From the NCBI RefSeq assembly GCF_029542625.1, contig NZ_CP120733.1, positions 2,604,001 through 2,668,000 of the forward strand: 64,000 nucleotides of DNA, in the 5' to 3' direction. The notes beneath the pieces were generated by a model, which did no database searches, was not told where the DNA came from, and saw only the letters and a program-made list of their open reading frames with translations. The DNA comes from Tepidibacter hydrothermalis. GTDB lineage: Bacteria > Bacillota > Clostridia > Peptostreptococcales > Peptostreptococcaceae. A program made the position numbers and the translations under genes. The first letter of the stretch is position 1. Every line of letters begins with the position of its first letter. Shown here piece by piece: positions 8,034 to 17,001 of the stretch.

Positions 8034-9509
8034 CTATAATTTAAACCAATCTTTTAAACAACCATATAGGGATGTGTATTTTTTGTATATTTTTTCATAT
8101 TCTTTTACATTTTTTTCAATTGGATTTATTTGATTTACTTTTTTTATTAATGTCTCACAACCTTGTTCAACATTATCATACTGACCAGATCCAACTGCAG
8201 CTAATATTGCAGCCCCTAAAGCTCCACCTTGATTTGTATTTATTTCATCAATATCATAATTTAATATATCAGCAAGAATTTGTTTCCATAATTTACTTTT
8301 TGCTCCACCACCAATTACTCTTATTTGATTGATTGGTATATTTAAGTCTTTTAATATTTCGACAGAGTCTCTAAGTCCAAATGAAACACCTTCTAATACT
8401 GACCTTGTTAAATCTCCTCTTTTAACCTTCATGTTCAATCCAATAAAACTTCCTCTAGCATCTTCATCAGCATGTGGTGTTCTCTCTCCCATAAGGTATG
8501 GTAGAAAAACAACTCCATTACTTCCTACTTCACTTTCTTCAGCTTCTTTTAATAAATCTTCAAAAGATGTACCTTTATTTACATCTTCAACCCACCATTT
8601 TAAACAACTGGCTGCTGAAAGCATTACTCCCATTGAATGGTATTTCCCATTAGCATGACAAAATGAATGTAATCTGTTCTCTTTATCAACTACGAAATTA
8701 TTATGTGATGCAAATACAACGCCTGATGTTCCAAGTGTTATGGATATTATACCGTCTTCTATAGTTCCTGTTCCAATAGCTCCAGCTGCTTGATCTCCTG
8801 CTCCACCTACGACAAGTACTTCACTTTGTATTCCAAGTGTTTTTTTGATTGATTCTGATAATACTCCAGTAACCTCGTATGATTCATATAGCTTTGGTAG
8901 TACTTCTTTTTTTATATCAAGAAATTCTATCATTTCCTTTGACCAATCTCTATTTTTGATATCTAACAGAAGCATTCCAGAAGCATCTGAAACATCAGTT
9001 GCATAATCTCCTGTAAGTTTGTACCTTACATAATCCTTTGGAAGTAAAATATGTTCTATTTTATCAAACAATTCTTTATTATTATTTTTAAGCCACAATA
9101 TTTTTGGAGCTGTAAATCCAGTTAAAGGTTTATTAGCAACTAATTCAGTAAGTTTATCTTTACCAAAATACTTTTCAATCTCGATACATTCTTTACCCGT
9201 TCTTTGGTCATTCCATAGTATTGCAGGCAATAAAGTGTTTCCATCTTTATCTAAAGCTACCAAGCCATGCATTTGCCCACTAAGTCCAATTGACTTGATT
9301 TGATCTTTTGGCAAATTAAATTTGTCAATTAATTCTTTAAGCCCTTTTTCAGTTTTTTCCCACCAATCTGTTGGATTTTGTTCAGCCCAATTCGTTTTTG
9401 GATAATATACAGGATACTCTTTTGTAATATCTCCTAATATATCCCCCTCTTGATTAAGAGCTATTAATTTCACAGAAGATGTTCCTAAATCTATACCAAT
9501 ATAAATCAT
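8034..9509 (-). CDS. xylB: Xylulokinase-like FGGY sugar kinase
   Basis: 491 aa, full length for XylB. The N-terminal ATPase motif is YIGIDLGTSSVKLIALNQ. The sugar-binding region includes SIGLSGQMHGLVALD and LLPAILWNDQRT, with KDYVRYKLTGDYATDVSDASGM typical of xylulokinases. The C-terminal FGGY motif area reads RSVLEGVSFGLRDSV and IRVIGGGAKSKLWKQI. It phosphorylates D-xylulose or a close ketopentose or polyol with ATP in the cytoplasm. Its own promoter region contains a palindrome identical in core to the operator of the adjacent LacI-type gene, so it is co-regulated with the importer. No isomerase is linked, so the substrate is probably already a ketose or is converted elsewhere. Confidence 0.88.
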   Translation of the reverse strand: MIYIGIDLGTSSVKLIALNQEGDILGDITKEYPVYYPKTNWAEQNPTDWWEKTEKGLKELIDKFNLPKDQIKSIGLSGQMHGLVALDKDGNTLLPAILWNDQRTGKECIEIEKYFGKDKLTELVANKPLTGFTAPKILWLKNNNKELFDKIEHILLPKDYVRYKLTGDYATDVSDASGMLLLDIKNRDWSKEMIEFLDIKKEVLPKLYESYEVTGVLSESIKKTLGIQSEVLVVGGAGDQAAGAIGTGTIEDGIISITLGTSGVVFASHNNFVVDKENRLHSFCHANGKYHSMGVMLSAASCLKWWVEDVNKGTSFEDLLKEAEESEVGSNGVVFLPYLMGERTPHADEDARGSFIGLNMKVKRGDLTRSVLEGVSFGLRDSVEILKDLNIPINQIRVIGGGAKSKLWKQILADILNYDIDEINTNQGGALGAAILAAVGSGQYDNVEQGCETLIKKVNQINPIEKNVKEYEKIYKKYTSLYGCLKDWFKL

Positions 9510-9952
9510 ATTCTATTCCTTCTCTATTCATAGTATTTTTATTAATCATTATTTTGTTAATTCTAATTTTTTAGTTTTACAGTTATTTATATCATTTACT
9601 AATTAAATGAAATACTTATGAAACATGTTTCATAGAAATTTTACCAAACTAATTTCCAAATGTCAACATTAATGTACACACAATCGACTATTTTTTATGT
9701 ATTTTTGAAGAAAAATCACCAATATAGTATATCACTTTTGCTGATTTAATACTTTTAAATATATATTATTTTAATGATTTAAATCTATTTTTTATTGATT
9801 TATATAGGATAATTAAGAATTTTTTTGTATAATTATGTAATAAAAGAAGGAATTTGTATAATAGTTAGCGAATTATATACACTTCCTGTTCATCCCAAAA
9901 CTAAGAATTCTAAAAACAAACTATTTTAAAATAAATATTAGAGGTGATATTA
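9510..9952. other. Intergenic region between xylB and the DUF2500 gene
   Basis: 443 bp of very AT-rich sequence separating divergent genes. The only clear elements are the LacI-type operator at 9616-9635 and the AGAGGTGA ribosome site at 9940-9947 of the following plus-strand gene. I see no conserved RNA, repeat or further open frame. Confidence 0.6.
9616..9635. promoter_or_regulatory. Second LacI-type operator, upstream of xylB
   Basis: The palindrome TTATGAAACATGTTTCATAG shares its perfect 16-bp core, ATGAAACATGTTTCAT at 9618-9633, with the operator at 7913-7932. It lies about 107 bp upstream of the kinase start codon. Two matching palindromes in front of the two transcription units strongly suggest a common repressor. 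Confidence 0.75.
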
Positions 9953-10303
9953 ATGTTTACGTTTTCGTTCTTCCAAATTATATTTAACATTATGTTTTTT
10001 ATTATTATAAGCATGTTTGTTATAGCAGTAGTAGGAGGCATAAAACAATGGAACAAAAATAATAATCAACCAGTTTTATATGTTAATGCAAAATTAATAT
10101 CAAAAAGAACAAATATATCTCGCAATAATAATAATCATAGTCGTTCAACTTCATATTATTGTACTTTTGAAGTTGAAAGTGGTGATAGAATAGAATTTCG
10201 TTTATCTGGTAATGAGTATGGATTACTTGCTGAGAATGATGCTGGGAAATTAAAGTTCCAAGGGACAAGATACCTTGGTTTTCAGAGAAATTTAGAAGAA
10301 TAG
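9953..10303 (+). CDS. DUF2500 domain membrane-anchored protein
   Basis: 116 aa from ATG 9953, chosen because AGAGGTGA lies five bases upstream; an in-frame GTG at 9944 falls inside that ribosome site. One N-terminal transmembrane helix (about residues 8-30, FQIIFNIMFFIIISMFVIAVVGG) is followed by a small soluble domain with YVNAKLISKRT, STSYYCTFEVESGDRIEF and GEYGLL-like features (NEYGLLAENDAGKLKFQGTRYLGF), which matches DUF2500. The function of that family is unknown; the topology suggests an exposed beta-rich domain. It is monocistronic on the plus strand, convergent with the next gene across a strong hairpin. Confidence 0.75.
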   Translation: MFTFSFFQIIFNIMFFIIISMFVIAVVGGIKQWNKNNNQPVLYVNAKLISKRTNISRNNNNHSRSTSYYCTFEVESGDRIEFRLSGNEYGLLAENDAGKLKFQGTRYLGFQRNLEE

Positions 10304-10339
10304 ATTTGATTAATTCGCTAAAATTGTTCAAAAAAATAT

Positions 10340-10381
10340 GTCTATGGAAATATATCTTATACGTTATATATTTCCATAGAC
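10340..10381. terminator. Hairpin terminator between convergent genes
   Basis: A perfect 16-bp stem (GTCTATGGAAATATAT and its complement) with a 10-nt loop. On the minus strand it is followed by a run of seven T residues, so it mainly terminates the hydrolase gene ending at 10465. The plus-strand side lacks a T-run, but the hairpin probably also stabilises the DUF2500 transcript. Confidence 0.75.
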
Positions 10382-10464
10382 ACTATTTATTGTTAAACAC
10401 TTTAGAATATCATAAACCCATGCCACAATTATCATCAGATTTGAAATCTTTTTCGAATTTAAAT

Positions 10465-11181
10465 TTAGTACGGTGTACACGCTTGAACCAAAGCCTTAAA
10501 TAGATTCAAAAAGTCTGGATACTTGACAGCCAAATCCTCTGGATGCCATTGAACACCTAATGCAAAATCTTTACTTATATGCTCAATTCCTTCAACCACT
10601 CCATCTACTGACCAAGCAATTTCCTTTAGACCATTTCCAATCTTTTTAACAGACTGATGATGAAAGGAATTTATGCTTATCTTTTCTTCATCAAATATAT
10701 CAAAAAGTATACTTTCGTCATCTATTTTTATTTGGTGGTAAAGGTTATTTGCTGGTGTATCCTTTTGATAATGACCTAAAGAATTTTCTATTTGTGTATT
10801 TATATCTTGATATAATGTACCTCCTAATGCAACATTCATTACTTGCATACCTCTACATATCCCCAATACTGGTATGTTCAACTTAAGAGCTTCTAAAAAA
10901 AGTTCTTTTTCAAATTTATCTCTTTGTGCACATATCATTTGAACTTTTTCCGTAGGATTTTCTCCATACATTAGCGGTGATACATCTTCTCCGCCTGAAA
11001 GTATGAGTCCGTCTATTGATTTCAAATAATTATTTACTATTTCTTCATCTTCCACTATTGGAATCAAAACAGGTATTCCTCCAGCTAAATAAACAGACTT
11101 TATATAATTATGATTAACTGAGTCATATGTTTGTTTAGCCTTACTTTCCAAAAATGTTGTTATCCCAATAATTGGTTTCAT
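10465..11181 (-). CDS. Class I glutamine amidotransferase-like hydrolase (peptidase C26, PuuD type)
   Basis: 238 aa. It has the gamma-glutamyl hydrolase/PuuD fold: N-terminal PIIGITT, IDGLILSGGEDVSP, the nucleophile elbow PVLGICRGMQVMNVALGG with the catalytic Cys, a Tyr-Gln-Asp block (LYQDI), and the catalytic His-Glu pair in GVQWHPEDLAV. Relatives cleave gamma-glutamyl amides such as gamma-glutamyl-GABA in putrescine breakdown. No other putrescine gene is nearby, so the substrate is open. Start ATG behind GAGGGGGAG. It is monocistronic and cytoplasmic. Confidence 0.85.
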   Translation of the reverse strand: MKPIIGITTFLESKAKQTYDSVNHNYIKSVYLAGGIPVLIPIVEDEEIVNNYLKSIDGLILSGGEDVSPLMYGENPTEKVQMICAQRDKFEKELFLEALKLNIPVLGICRGMQVMNVALGGTLYQDINTQIENSLGHYQKDTPANNLYHQIKIDDESILFDIFDEEKISINSFHHQSVKKIGNGLKEIAWSVDGVVEGIEHISKDFALGVQWHPEDLAVKYPDFLNLFKALVQACTPY

Positions 11182-11396
11182 ATTATAAACTCCCCCTCTT
11201 TTATTATTTCAATCCATCTTTCTAAAACCAAATTCCGTTCACGTCTTTACATGTAAATTTTTTACATACACATTAAAAGCATTATATCACATTTTTTCAA
11301 CTTACAATACTTTCCTTATTTAAATTTTAAAAATTCATTGCATTTTTTATATGTAGTTTATATTTATTATGAAAAATTTCCTTTACACTATCTCCT
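11182..11396. other. AT-rich spacer
   Basis: Sequence between the amidotransferase-like gene and the gene fragment at 11397. Apart from the ribosome site directly before 11181 I see no gene, repeat or structured element here. Confidence 0.5.
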
Positions 11397-11489
11397 CTAA
11401 TAAGTCCTAGATAGGTCTATTAAACAAAAATCTTTTCCATAAAATATTTCTCGTCTACTCATCTGTGTATTATAATCTCTATTCTTCAC
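11397..11489 (-). pseudogene. Fragment of a paralogue of the 14535-14972 gene
   Basis: A 31-codon open stretch ending in TAG encodes RDYNTQMSRREIFYGKDF, against RNYNPQMSRREIFYGNDF in the intact gene at 14535-14972: 15 of 18 residues are identical. The nucleotide match extends over about 60 bases. Both ends lose similarity, and there is no start codon with a ribosome site except a GTG overlapping the stop of the next gene. This looks like a remnant of a duplicated gene, or the scar of a recombination between copies. Confidence 0.65.
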
Positions 11490-12175
11490 TAAATTGCATC
11501 AATAATTTTTGATCCCTTTTCAACCAATTTATTTAATATATCTATTACAAGTTTAGAACTATACCCACAAGTAAAACTTATTAACTCAGGGGTAATATTA
11601 GCCTCTCTTACTTTTCCGGATTCAAATATTAACTGAATAAGTATAATTGGTATAATAATAGCGAACAAAAATCTAATTAGTAAATTAAATACTATTCCAG
11701 AACTTTTTTTCTCTAGATAAGATAAAAAATATGAAATAGCTCCTATTATTCCAAAGAAAATTAAATTTTTAGACTCATTAATAAAGCTTACTATCGTTTC
11801 TGAAAAATAAACCATAGTACTACATAAAAGTATTAATATTAATAAATATGGTATAAAAGAAAAAATTAACATTTTATAAGGTGTTTTGAGTTTTTTACTT
11901 TCAACTCTGATTTTCATAACTTGTATTCTTATTTGTGAAATTTGTTTTATATCATCATCTTCTATATCTGAAAGTTTTTCTTGTAAATCTATACATTTAT
12001 TTATAAGATCTTCAATTTTATATGTATTAAAAAATAAAATCCAATCAAATATTTTACTTTTTTCTTTATTAAATGTTTCATCTTCACGAACATACATTTC
12101 CTTTAATAAATCGTTTAACTCATTATATAACTTTGCTTTTAGCTCATCTTTAGATGTATCTATATAACTTTCCAT
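11489..12175 (-). CDS. Unrecognised membrane protein with N-terminal helical domain
   Basis: 228 aa; no family recognised. Residues 1-95 are charged and probably alpha-helical or coiled-coil (KDELKAKLYNELNDLLKEM, IQVMKIRVESKKLKT). Three hydrophobic segments follow, at about 102-122, 137-156 and 163-185, then a 40-residue C-terminal tail (ELISFTCGYSSKLVIDILNKLVEKGSKII). Start ATG behind AAGGAGG. It lies alone, downstream of the M4 protease gene and separated from it by a terminator. A role as a membrane sensor or anchor is possible but nothing supports a specific call. Confidence 0.6.
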   Translation of the reverse strand: MESYIDTSKDELKAKLYNELNDLLKEMYVREDETFNKEKSKIFDWILFFNTYKIEDLINKCIDLQEKLSDIEDDDIKQISQIRIQVMKIRVESKKLKTPYKMLIFSFIPYLLILILLCSTMVYFSETIVSFINESKNLIFFGIIGAISYFLSYLEKKSSGIVFNLLIRFLFAIIIPIILIQLIFESGKVREANITPELISFTCGYSSKLVIDILNKLVEKGSKIIDAI

Positions 12176-12270
12176 ACGAACCTCCTTTAGAATTTTTTAC
12201 TCCCCGCTGATTATTCTATAACTTTGTATTCTTTTAATTATATGTAATTAAATTTATTTAATTAAAAAAC

Positions 12271-12299
12271 AAAACCTGAGGAATTAATCCACAGGTTTT
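12271..12299 (-). terminator. Terminator of the M4 protease gene
   Basis: The stem AAAACCTG/CAGGTTTT has an inner GG/CC extension and is followed on the minus strand by GTTTTTT. It lies about 50 bp after the protease stop codon. Confidence 0.75.
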
Positions 12300-12347
12300 A
12301 TTTTAAAACTATCTATAATAAAAGGGACACAATAACTTTTTTATATT

Positions 12348-14303
12348 TTATTTTACTCCTACAGCATCAAAAGCATCAGCTACAGCTTTACATTCTGAAC
12401 TATCTTTTCCATAAAAATCTTCTGCTGATTGAATTAAAGCAAGTTTTGCATCATGGAAGTTTGCTGTTGAAGTTAAATAATTTGTTAATGCTTTATAATA
12501 TATTTTTTCAGCTTTATGAACTCCTATCTTATTTGCAACAAGGTATGCTGCTTTATTTGGTATTCCTGAATTTGTATGAACTCCACCATGGTCTCTAGTA
12601 GTATGTACATATTCTCTCATGTGAGCAGGTTGAGGTCTATAAGCTTTATTACTTCCCGGATCTGCAACATCTCTTAATGCATCTCCTTCTTTATATGGTG
12701 TCCATACATCTTCACCACATAACCAGTCAGCTTTTTCTGGTTGATATTCAAATTCTATAAATGTACCAAATACATCTGAAAAAGATTCATTTAAAGCACC
12801 TGATTGATTTTCATATACAAGATTGGCTTCGTTTTCTGTAACTCCATGTGTCATTTCATGACCAACAACATCTAATGCACCAGATAAACCTAATGATGTG
12901 TATCCGTCTCCATCTCCATATGTCATTTGGTCATAAAACCAAAAAGCATTTACATAATTATTTCCATAATGAACAGATGATACAATATCCATTCCTTTAT
13001 CATCTATACTATTTCTTCCAAATTTATCATGATAATAATCATATACGTGTTCTGCGTATTTATGAGCATCTACAGCTGCTTTATATTTTTCATCAGAAAA
13101 TTCATTCTTTTCACTGTACATCATTAACCCTGGTAAAAAGTACTGCATTTTATTTTCATTATCTTCATCTTCTTCAATATCTGGAACATGTTTAGCAGTA
13201 AAAGTTTTTATGCTTATACCATCTTTAGTATTATCAATCATGTAGTATGCTCCATTTTTATATTGAACGTTTATTTCTTTTTTATCATTTAATATTCCAG
13301 TTCCTACTCCTTTAACATCTGCCGTTTGTATTCTGTTGTATTTTTTTACTATTTCACCATTATCAGCATTAATGAAAACGCTCCAATCTCCAGGTTGAGA
13401 TCCTAAATTCATTACTCTTACTTCGTAAACAGGTATGTATTTTCCATCCATTTCATAAAAATAACTATTTACTTGTGGGTCTTTTGTAGTTGTATCCACG
13501 TTAACTTCTGATTTAGCAAGTTCTACAGCAACTTTTTCTCTAATTTCTAATTTCTTGTAACTTTTGTCAGAAATTTTATTATATACCTCATTATCTATTT
13601 TTCCATTAACAGCATACACTTCTCCATCTTTATTAAAATGAATTATATATTGTTTTCCAAATAGAGGAATAGACTTGTACATCTGTTGAACTTTAACATG
13701 TGTATTCCCTAATTCATCCGTCTTAGTGCTCATTTCCTTTAACTCTTCTTTTGGGTTATTTAATTTGAATAAATCTTTATTTTCTTCAAAAAGCTCTACA
13801 ACGCCATTCATATCTGCACTTTTTTGTGTCGCAAGTATACCTTTTAAAAATCCTAGCTCATTTTCTTTATCAAACTTTACTATATTTTCATTTTGTGCTT
13901 TTACAGTTTCTTGTATTTTATTCTCAACTTCTTCTTTCTTACTTTCTATTACTTCGGCTTTGTTTTCTTCGATAGTTTTATCAATTTCCTTTGCTTTGTT
14001 TTCTTCAGTCTTCTCTACTTTTTCCTCCATATTTTCTTCTTTATTTTCTACTTCAGTTTTTTCTACTTTTTTATCTGTGTTTTCCTCTTTGTTTTTTACC
14101 TCTTTATCTTTATTCACATCTTCTTTAGCTTCAATCTCTTTTCCTTTATTATTTACTTCTTGTTCTTCTTGAGTATAAATTTCAGTATTCTCAGATATTG
14201 TTATTTTACTAGTGTTTATCTCTTCTGCATTAACTACTGGTGTTAACAATATTGAACCTGTCATAACTGTAGAAAGTACTATAGAACTCAATTTTTTATT
14301 CAT
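12348..14303 (-). CDS. Secreted neutral metalloprotease, thermolysin family M4, with Glu/Lys-rich linker
   Basis: 651 aa from ATG 14303, chosen because a GGGAGG site precedes it and a signal peptide (MNKKLSSIVLSTVMTG...NA, residues 1-26) begins there; the frame stays open 30 codons further upstream without such a site. Residues 44-144 are almost entirely Glu, Lys, Asn, Val and Thr in imperfect repeats. The FTP/PepSY propeptide follows (FKLNNPKEELKEMSTKTDELGNTHVK onward), then the catalytic domain with zinc ligands His482, Glu483 and His486 in VVGHEMTHGVTE and the third ligand in GALNESFSDVFG. The C-terminal M4 domain has RDHGGVHTNSGIPNKAAYL, whose His is catalytic. It is exported and self-processed, and degrades extracellular protein for amino-acid fermentation. 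The long charged linker before the propeptide is unusual for the family. Confidence 0.92.
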   Translation of the reverse strand: MNKKLSSIVLSTVMTGSILLTPVVNAEEINTSKITISENTEIYTQEEQEVNNKGKEIEAKEDVNKDKEVKNKEENTDKKVEKTEVENKEENMEEKVEKTEENKAKEIDKTIEENKAEVIESKKEEVENKIQETVKAQNENIVKFDKENELGFLKGILATQKSADMNGVVELFEENKDLFKLNNPKEELKEMSTKTDELGNTHVKVQQMYKSIPLFGKQYIIHFNKDGEVYAVNGKIDNEVYNKISDKSYKKLEIREKVAVELAKSEVNVDTTTKDPQVNSYFYEMDGKYIPVYEVRVMNLGSQPGDWSVFINADNGEIVKKYNRIQTADVKGVGTGILNDKKEINVQYKNGAYYMIDNTKDGISIKTFTAKHVPDIEEDEDNENKMQYFLPGLMMYSEKNEFSDEKYKAAVDAHKYAEHVYDYYHDKFGRNSIDDKGMDIVSSVHYGNNYVNAFWFYDQMTYGDGDGYTSLGLSGALDVVGHEMTHGVTENEANLVYENQSGALNESFSDVFGTFIEFEYQPEKADWLCGEDVWTPYKEGDALRDVADPGSNKAYRPQPAHMREYVHTTRDHGGVHTNSGIPNKAAYLVANKIGVHKAEKIYYKALTNYLTSTANFHDAKLALIQSAEDFYGKDSSECKAVADAFDAVGVK

Positions 14304-14502
14304 AAATATACCCTCCCGATAAATTTTCTTAAAATTCAAAACATTATTCGTTTTAAATAATACAAAATTCGCACAATTATTGCAAATCGTCATTTTGTCA
14401 CATAACAGGAGTTTAATTTAACAAACAATCAATTTATTTGCGTAAAAGTTACTTATTAGATAATTTGTACAATAAATGCAATTTTTTTATAATTCAGAAA
14501 AA

Positions 14503-14524
14503 GAACCTGTGTAATCACAGGTTC
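14503..14524 (-). terminator. Terminator of the 14535-14972 gene
   Basis: The perfect 9-bp stem GAACCTGTG/CACAGGTTC with a 4-nt loop is followed on the minus strand by TTTTTC, 10 bp after the stop codon. Confidence 0.85.
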
Positions 14525-14534
14525 TCATATTCTT

Positions 14535-14972
14535 CTATTTGTAATTATAAGTGTAATTCCAGTTTATATTGCTAAGATCAACACCAAACAATCCATAGGA
14601 ACTAGGTTCAAATGAAAGTTTAATCCTCTTCCCCTGATACGGCCTTAAAGACCCTCCAATATCTATATAATCAAACGTTTTTTCAGCAAAAGTTCTTCCA
14701 TTTGTATCAGTTAAAATCAAGTTAAAATCAGTTATCTCAGAAAGAAATTTGTCAGTTAAATTAACTATATATCCATCAACATAAAGCCTATTATTCTCAT
14801 CATATATAGAATTAACTATCATATCTATGTTATCTCTTTCAATATTAAAATCGTTTCCATAGAATATCTCCCGTCTACTCATCTGTGGATTATAGTTTCT
14901 ATTCTGCTTTTTTTGAGAATTAACATAATAATTTCGTCTATAAAGATAATATGGATTAATTCCATAAAACAT
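14535..14972 (-). CDS. Small protein of unknown function, SLAP-like C-terminal segment
   Basis: 145 aa. The N-terminal 45 residues are Tyr/Asn/Arg-rich (FYGINPYYLYRRNYYVNSQ, NYNPQMSRREIFYG). The C-terminal part (residues 55-140) reads like a beta-sandwich repeat: LYVDGYIVNLTDKFLSEITDFNLILTDTNGRTFAEKTFDY, then GGSLRPYQGKRIKLSFEPSSY. This resembles the SLAP/FxLYD type of domain seen in Firmicutes cell-envelope proteins, though no signal peptide is present. A degenerate fragment of a close paralogue lies at 11397-11489. Function unknown; the family resemblance is a weak inference. Confidence 0.6.
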   Translation of the reverse strand: MFYGINPYYLYRRNYYVNSQKKQNRNYNPQMSRREIFYGNDFNIERDNIDMIVNSIYDENNRLYVDGYIVNLTDKFLSEITDFNLILTDTNGRTFAEKTFDYIDIGGSLRPYQGKRIKLSFEPSSYGLFGVDLSNINWNYTYNYK

Positions 14973-15037
14973 AATATATCACTTCCTTTTTATAGTCTCA
15001 TTATTATATCCTATAAAAACAAATATTTTATGTTACT

Positions 15038-16765
15038 TTAATCCACATTTATTTCTATAAAATCAAACTTAGTAACATCAAATAATCCCTTATCAGTAAT
15101 CTTTATCTCAGGAATAACAGGAAGTGCCAAGAATGCAAGAGTCATAAACGGCTCTATATTCTTATTTACATTCAACTTTTCATAAGATATATGCAGCATT
15201 TCAGATAATATCTCACTAACTTTTTCGATATTCAAATCAGACATAAGACCCGCTATTGGAAGTTCTAGAGTTTTTAATATTTTTGAGTTTGAGCATATAG
15301 TTATACCCCCTCCTACTCTGGCAACTTCATTTATAGCCATTAACATATCTTCGTCATTATCTCCTATAACAACTATATTATGAGAATCATGAGCTACGGT
15401 TGATGCTATAGCTCCACCTTTTAATCCAAAATTTTCAACCAGTCCAAGTCCTATATTTCCTGTTGCATTATGTCTTTCAACAACTGCTATTTTAAGCACA
15501 TCATCTTCTTTCGTACTTTTAAACAATCCATCTTCAACATTTACATTTCTAACTACCTTCTTAGTCAATATGCTATGATCTATTACACCCATAACGTTTG
15601 CTTTATTTGTTTTCATATTTATATTTAAATCTTCTTTTTTTACATTTTTTATATTTACAGTATCTTTTACATCATAACTGCTATTTTCACTTGCATTAAA
15701 TAAAGGTTTCTTATTTTTTGATACCAATTTCCCATTTTTAAATACTTTAACTACATCAAACTCTTCTAAATCATCAATAACTATTAAATCAGCATAATAT
15801 CCCGGTGCTATTGCACCTAATTTTTCAAGATTATAGCATTCAGCAGTATTTATGCTGGCCATCTTTATAGCTGATATAGGATCTATTCCATTTTTTATAG
15901 CTATTCTTACACTATTATCTATATGTCCTTCATTCAATAAATCCTCTGGATGTCTATCATCAGCACATAATATACACCTTCTCATATTTTCATCAGTTAT
16001 CCCCTTTACTAATGATAATAAATTTTTGGCAGCAGATCCTTGTCTTATGGCTATATACATACCCAGTCTTATTCTCTCCATCATTTCCTCAACCGTTGAA
16101 CATTCATGCTCAGTTTTAACCCCTGATACAACATATGCATTTAAGTCTTTCCCAGATATTTCAGGACCATGTCCATCTATTATTTTTGAGTACTCATTAG
16201 CAAGGTTAACTTTTTTTATAACGCTATCATCACAATTTATAACGCCAGGATAATTCATCAATTCTCCAAGCCCCAATACTCTTGGATTATCTATTAATTT
16301 CTCCAAATCATCAGCTTCAAGTACAGCTCCTGAACTTTCAAAAGGTGTAGCCGGTACGCAAGATGGAAGCATTATGTATACATTTAACGGTATATTTTTA
16401 GTTTCATTCAGCATGTATTCAATTCCTTTAAGCCCACATACATTCGCTATTTCGTGAGGGTCTGCAATTATCGTAGTAGTTCCTCTTGGAACTATTGCTC
16501 TTGCAAACTGAACTGGAGATACCATAGATGATTCTATATGTATATGTCCATCTATAAGTCCCGGAGATACGTACCTTCCTTTTATGTCTATTTCTTTTTC
16601 TCCACTATAATTTCCAACACCTACTATCTTTCCATATGCTATAGCAATATCAGCTTCTATTATTTCATGTGAAAATACATTTACAACCTTACAATTTTTA
16701 AGTACCAATTCTGATTTTTTTCTTCCACTAGCCATATCTATCATATTTTTCATGTTATTATTCAT
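15038..16765 (-). CDS. ade: Adenine deaminase
   Basis: 575 aa from ATG 16765 (an in-frame ATG at 16774 is closer to AAGGGG and is the alternative). It is an amidohydrolase-superfamily enzyme converting adenine to hypoxanthine and ammonia. Motifs: SPGLIDGHIHIESSM (metal-binding His-x-His), TTTIIADPHEIANVCG, KIIDGHGPEI, DDRHPEDLL, and the C-terminal adenine-deaminase block IGLGLVENFGLKGGAIASTVAHDSHNIVVIGDN. The length matches the family. Its product feeds hypoxanthine phosphoribosyltransferase (gene at 41017-41544), giving purine salvage. The gene now lies downstream of an insertion sequence inserted in the PFOR terminator. Confidence 0.93.
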   Translation of the reverse strand: MNNNMKNMIDMASGRKKSELVLKNCKVVNVFSHEIIEADIAIAYGKIVGVGNYSGEKEIDIKGRYVSPGLIDGHIHIESSMVSPVQFARAIVPRGTTTIIADPHEIANVCGLKGIEYMLNETKNIPLNVYIMLPSCVPATPFESSGAVLEADDLEKLIDNPRVLGLGELMNYPGVINCDDSVIKKVNLANEYSKIIDGHGPEISGKDLNAYVVSGVKTEHECSTVEEMMERIRLGMYIAIRQGSAAKNLLSLVKGITDENMRRCILCADDRHPEDLLNEGHIDNSVRIAIKNGIDPISAIKMASINTAECYNLEKLGAIAPGYYADLIVIDDLEEFDVVKVFKNGKLVSKNKKPLFNASENSSYDVKDTVNIKNVKKEDLNINMKTNKANVMGVIDHSILTKKVVRNVNVEDGLFKSTKEDDVLKIAVVERHNATGNIGLGLVENFGLKGGAIASTVAHDSHNIVVIGDNDEDMLMAINEVARVGGGITICSNSKILKTLELPIAGLMSDLNIEKVSEILSEMLHISYEKLNVNKNIEPFMTLAFLALPVIPEIKITDKGLFDVTKFDFIEINVD

Positions 16766-16912
16766 CCTATTCATCCCCTTATATAAATCCTAACTTAATT
16801 GTGTATTTAATATACTATTTTCGTCATTTTCACCTTAAATGTCAATACTAAATATTTATTTAATGAATAATTTTTTAATGTATAAAAAAAAAGAGAAGCT
16901 TTCGCTAAAATG

Positions 16913-16966
16913 GTACCTATAGATTGGACACATAAAAAAGAGTGTCTAGTTTATAGGTACTTTTTT
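16913..16966 (+). terminator. Terminator inside the left end of the IS
   Basis: GTACCTATA (16913-16921) pairs with TATAGGTAC (16952-16960), with an inner GACAC/GTGTC pairing, followed by TTTTTT. Its position between the left inverted repeat and the transposase start suggests it shields the transposase from transcription entering from outside. Confidence 0.7.
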
Positions 16967-17001
16967 GTGTATAATTATCATTGAATATGGAGGCCTTTAG
17001 T

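Noticed and set aside
13726-14172. Long open frames on the plus strand opposite the protease linker
   Set aside because: They are the antisense of Glu/Lys-rich codons (GAA/AAA), which rarely yield stop codons in reverse; the predicted proteins are Ser/Phe-rich and lack ribosome sites.
13901-14174. CRISPR-like repeats in the protease linker region
   Set aside because: The repeats are irregular, protein-coding and without spacers; no CRISPR array is present in the window.
16775-16905. Purine riboswitch upstream of ade
   Set aside because: The conserved loop and junction sequences of purine riboswitches are absent from the 130-bp leader, and the upstream part is now an IS boundary.
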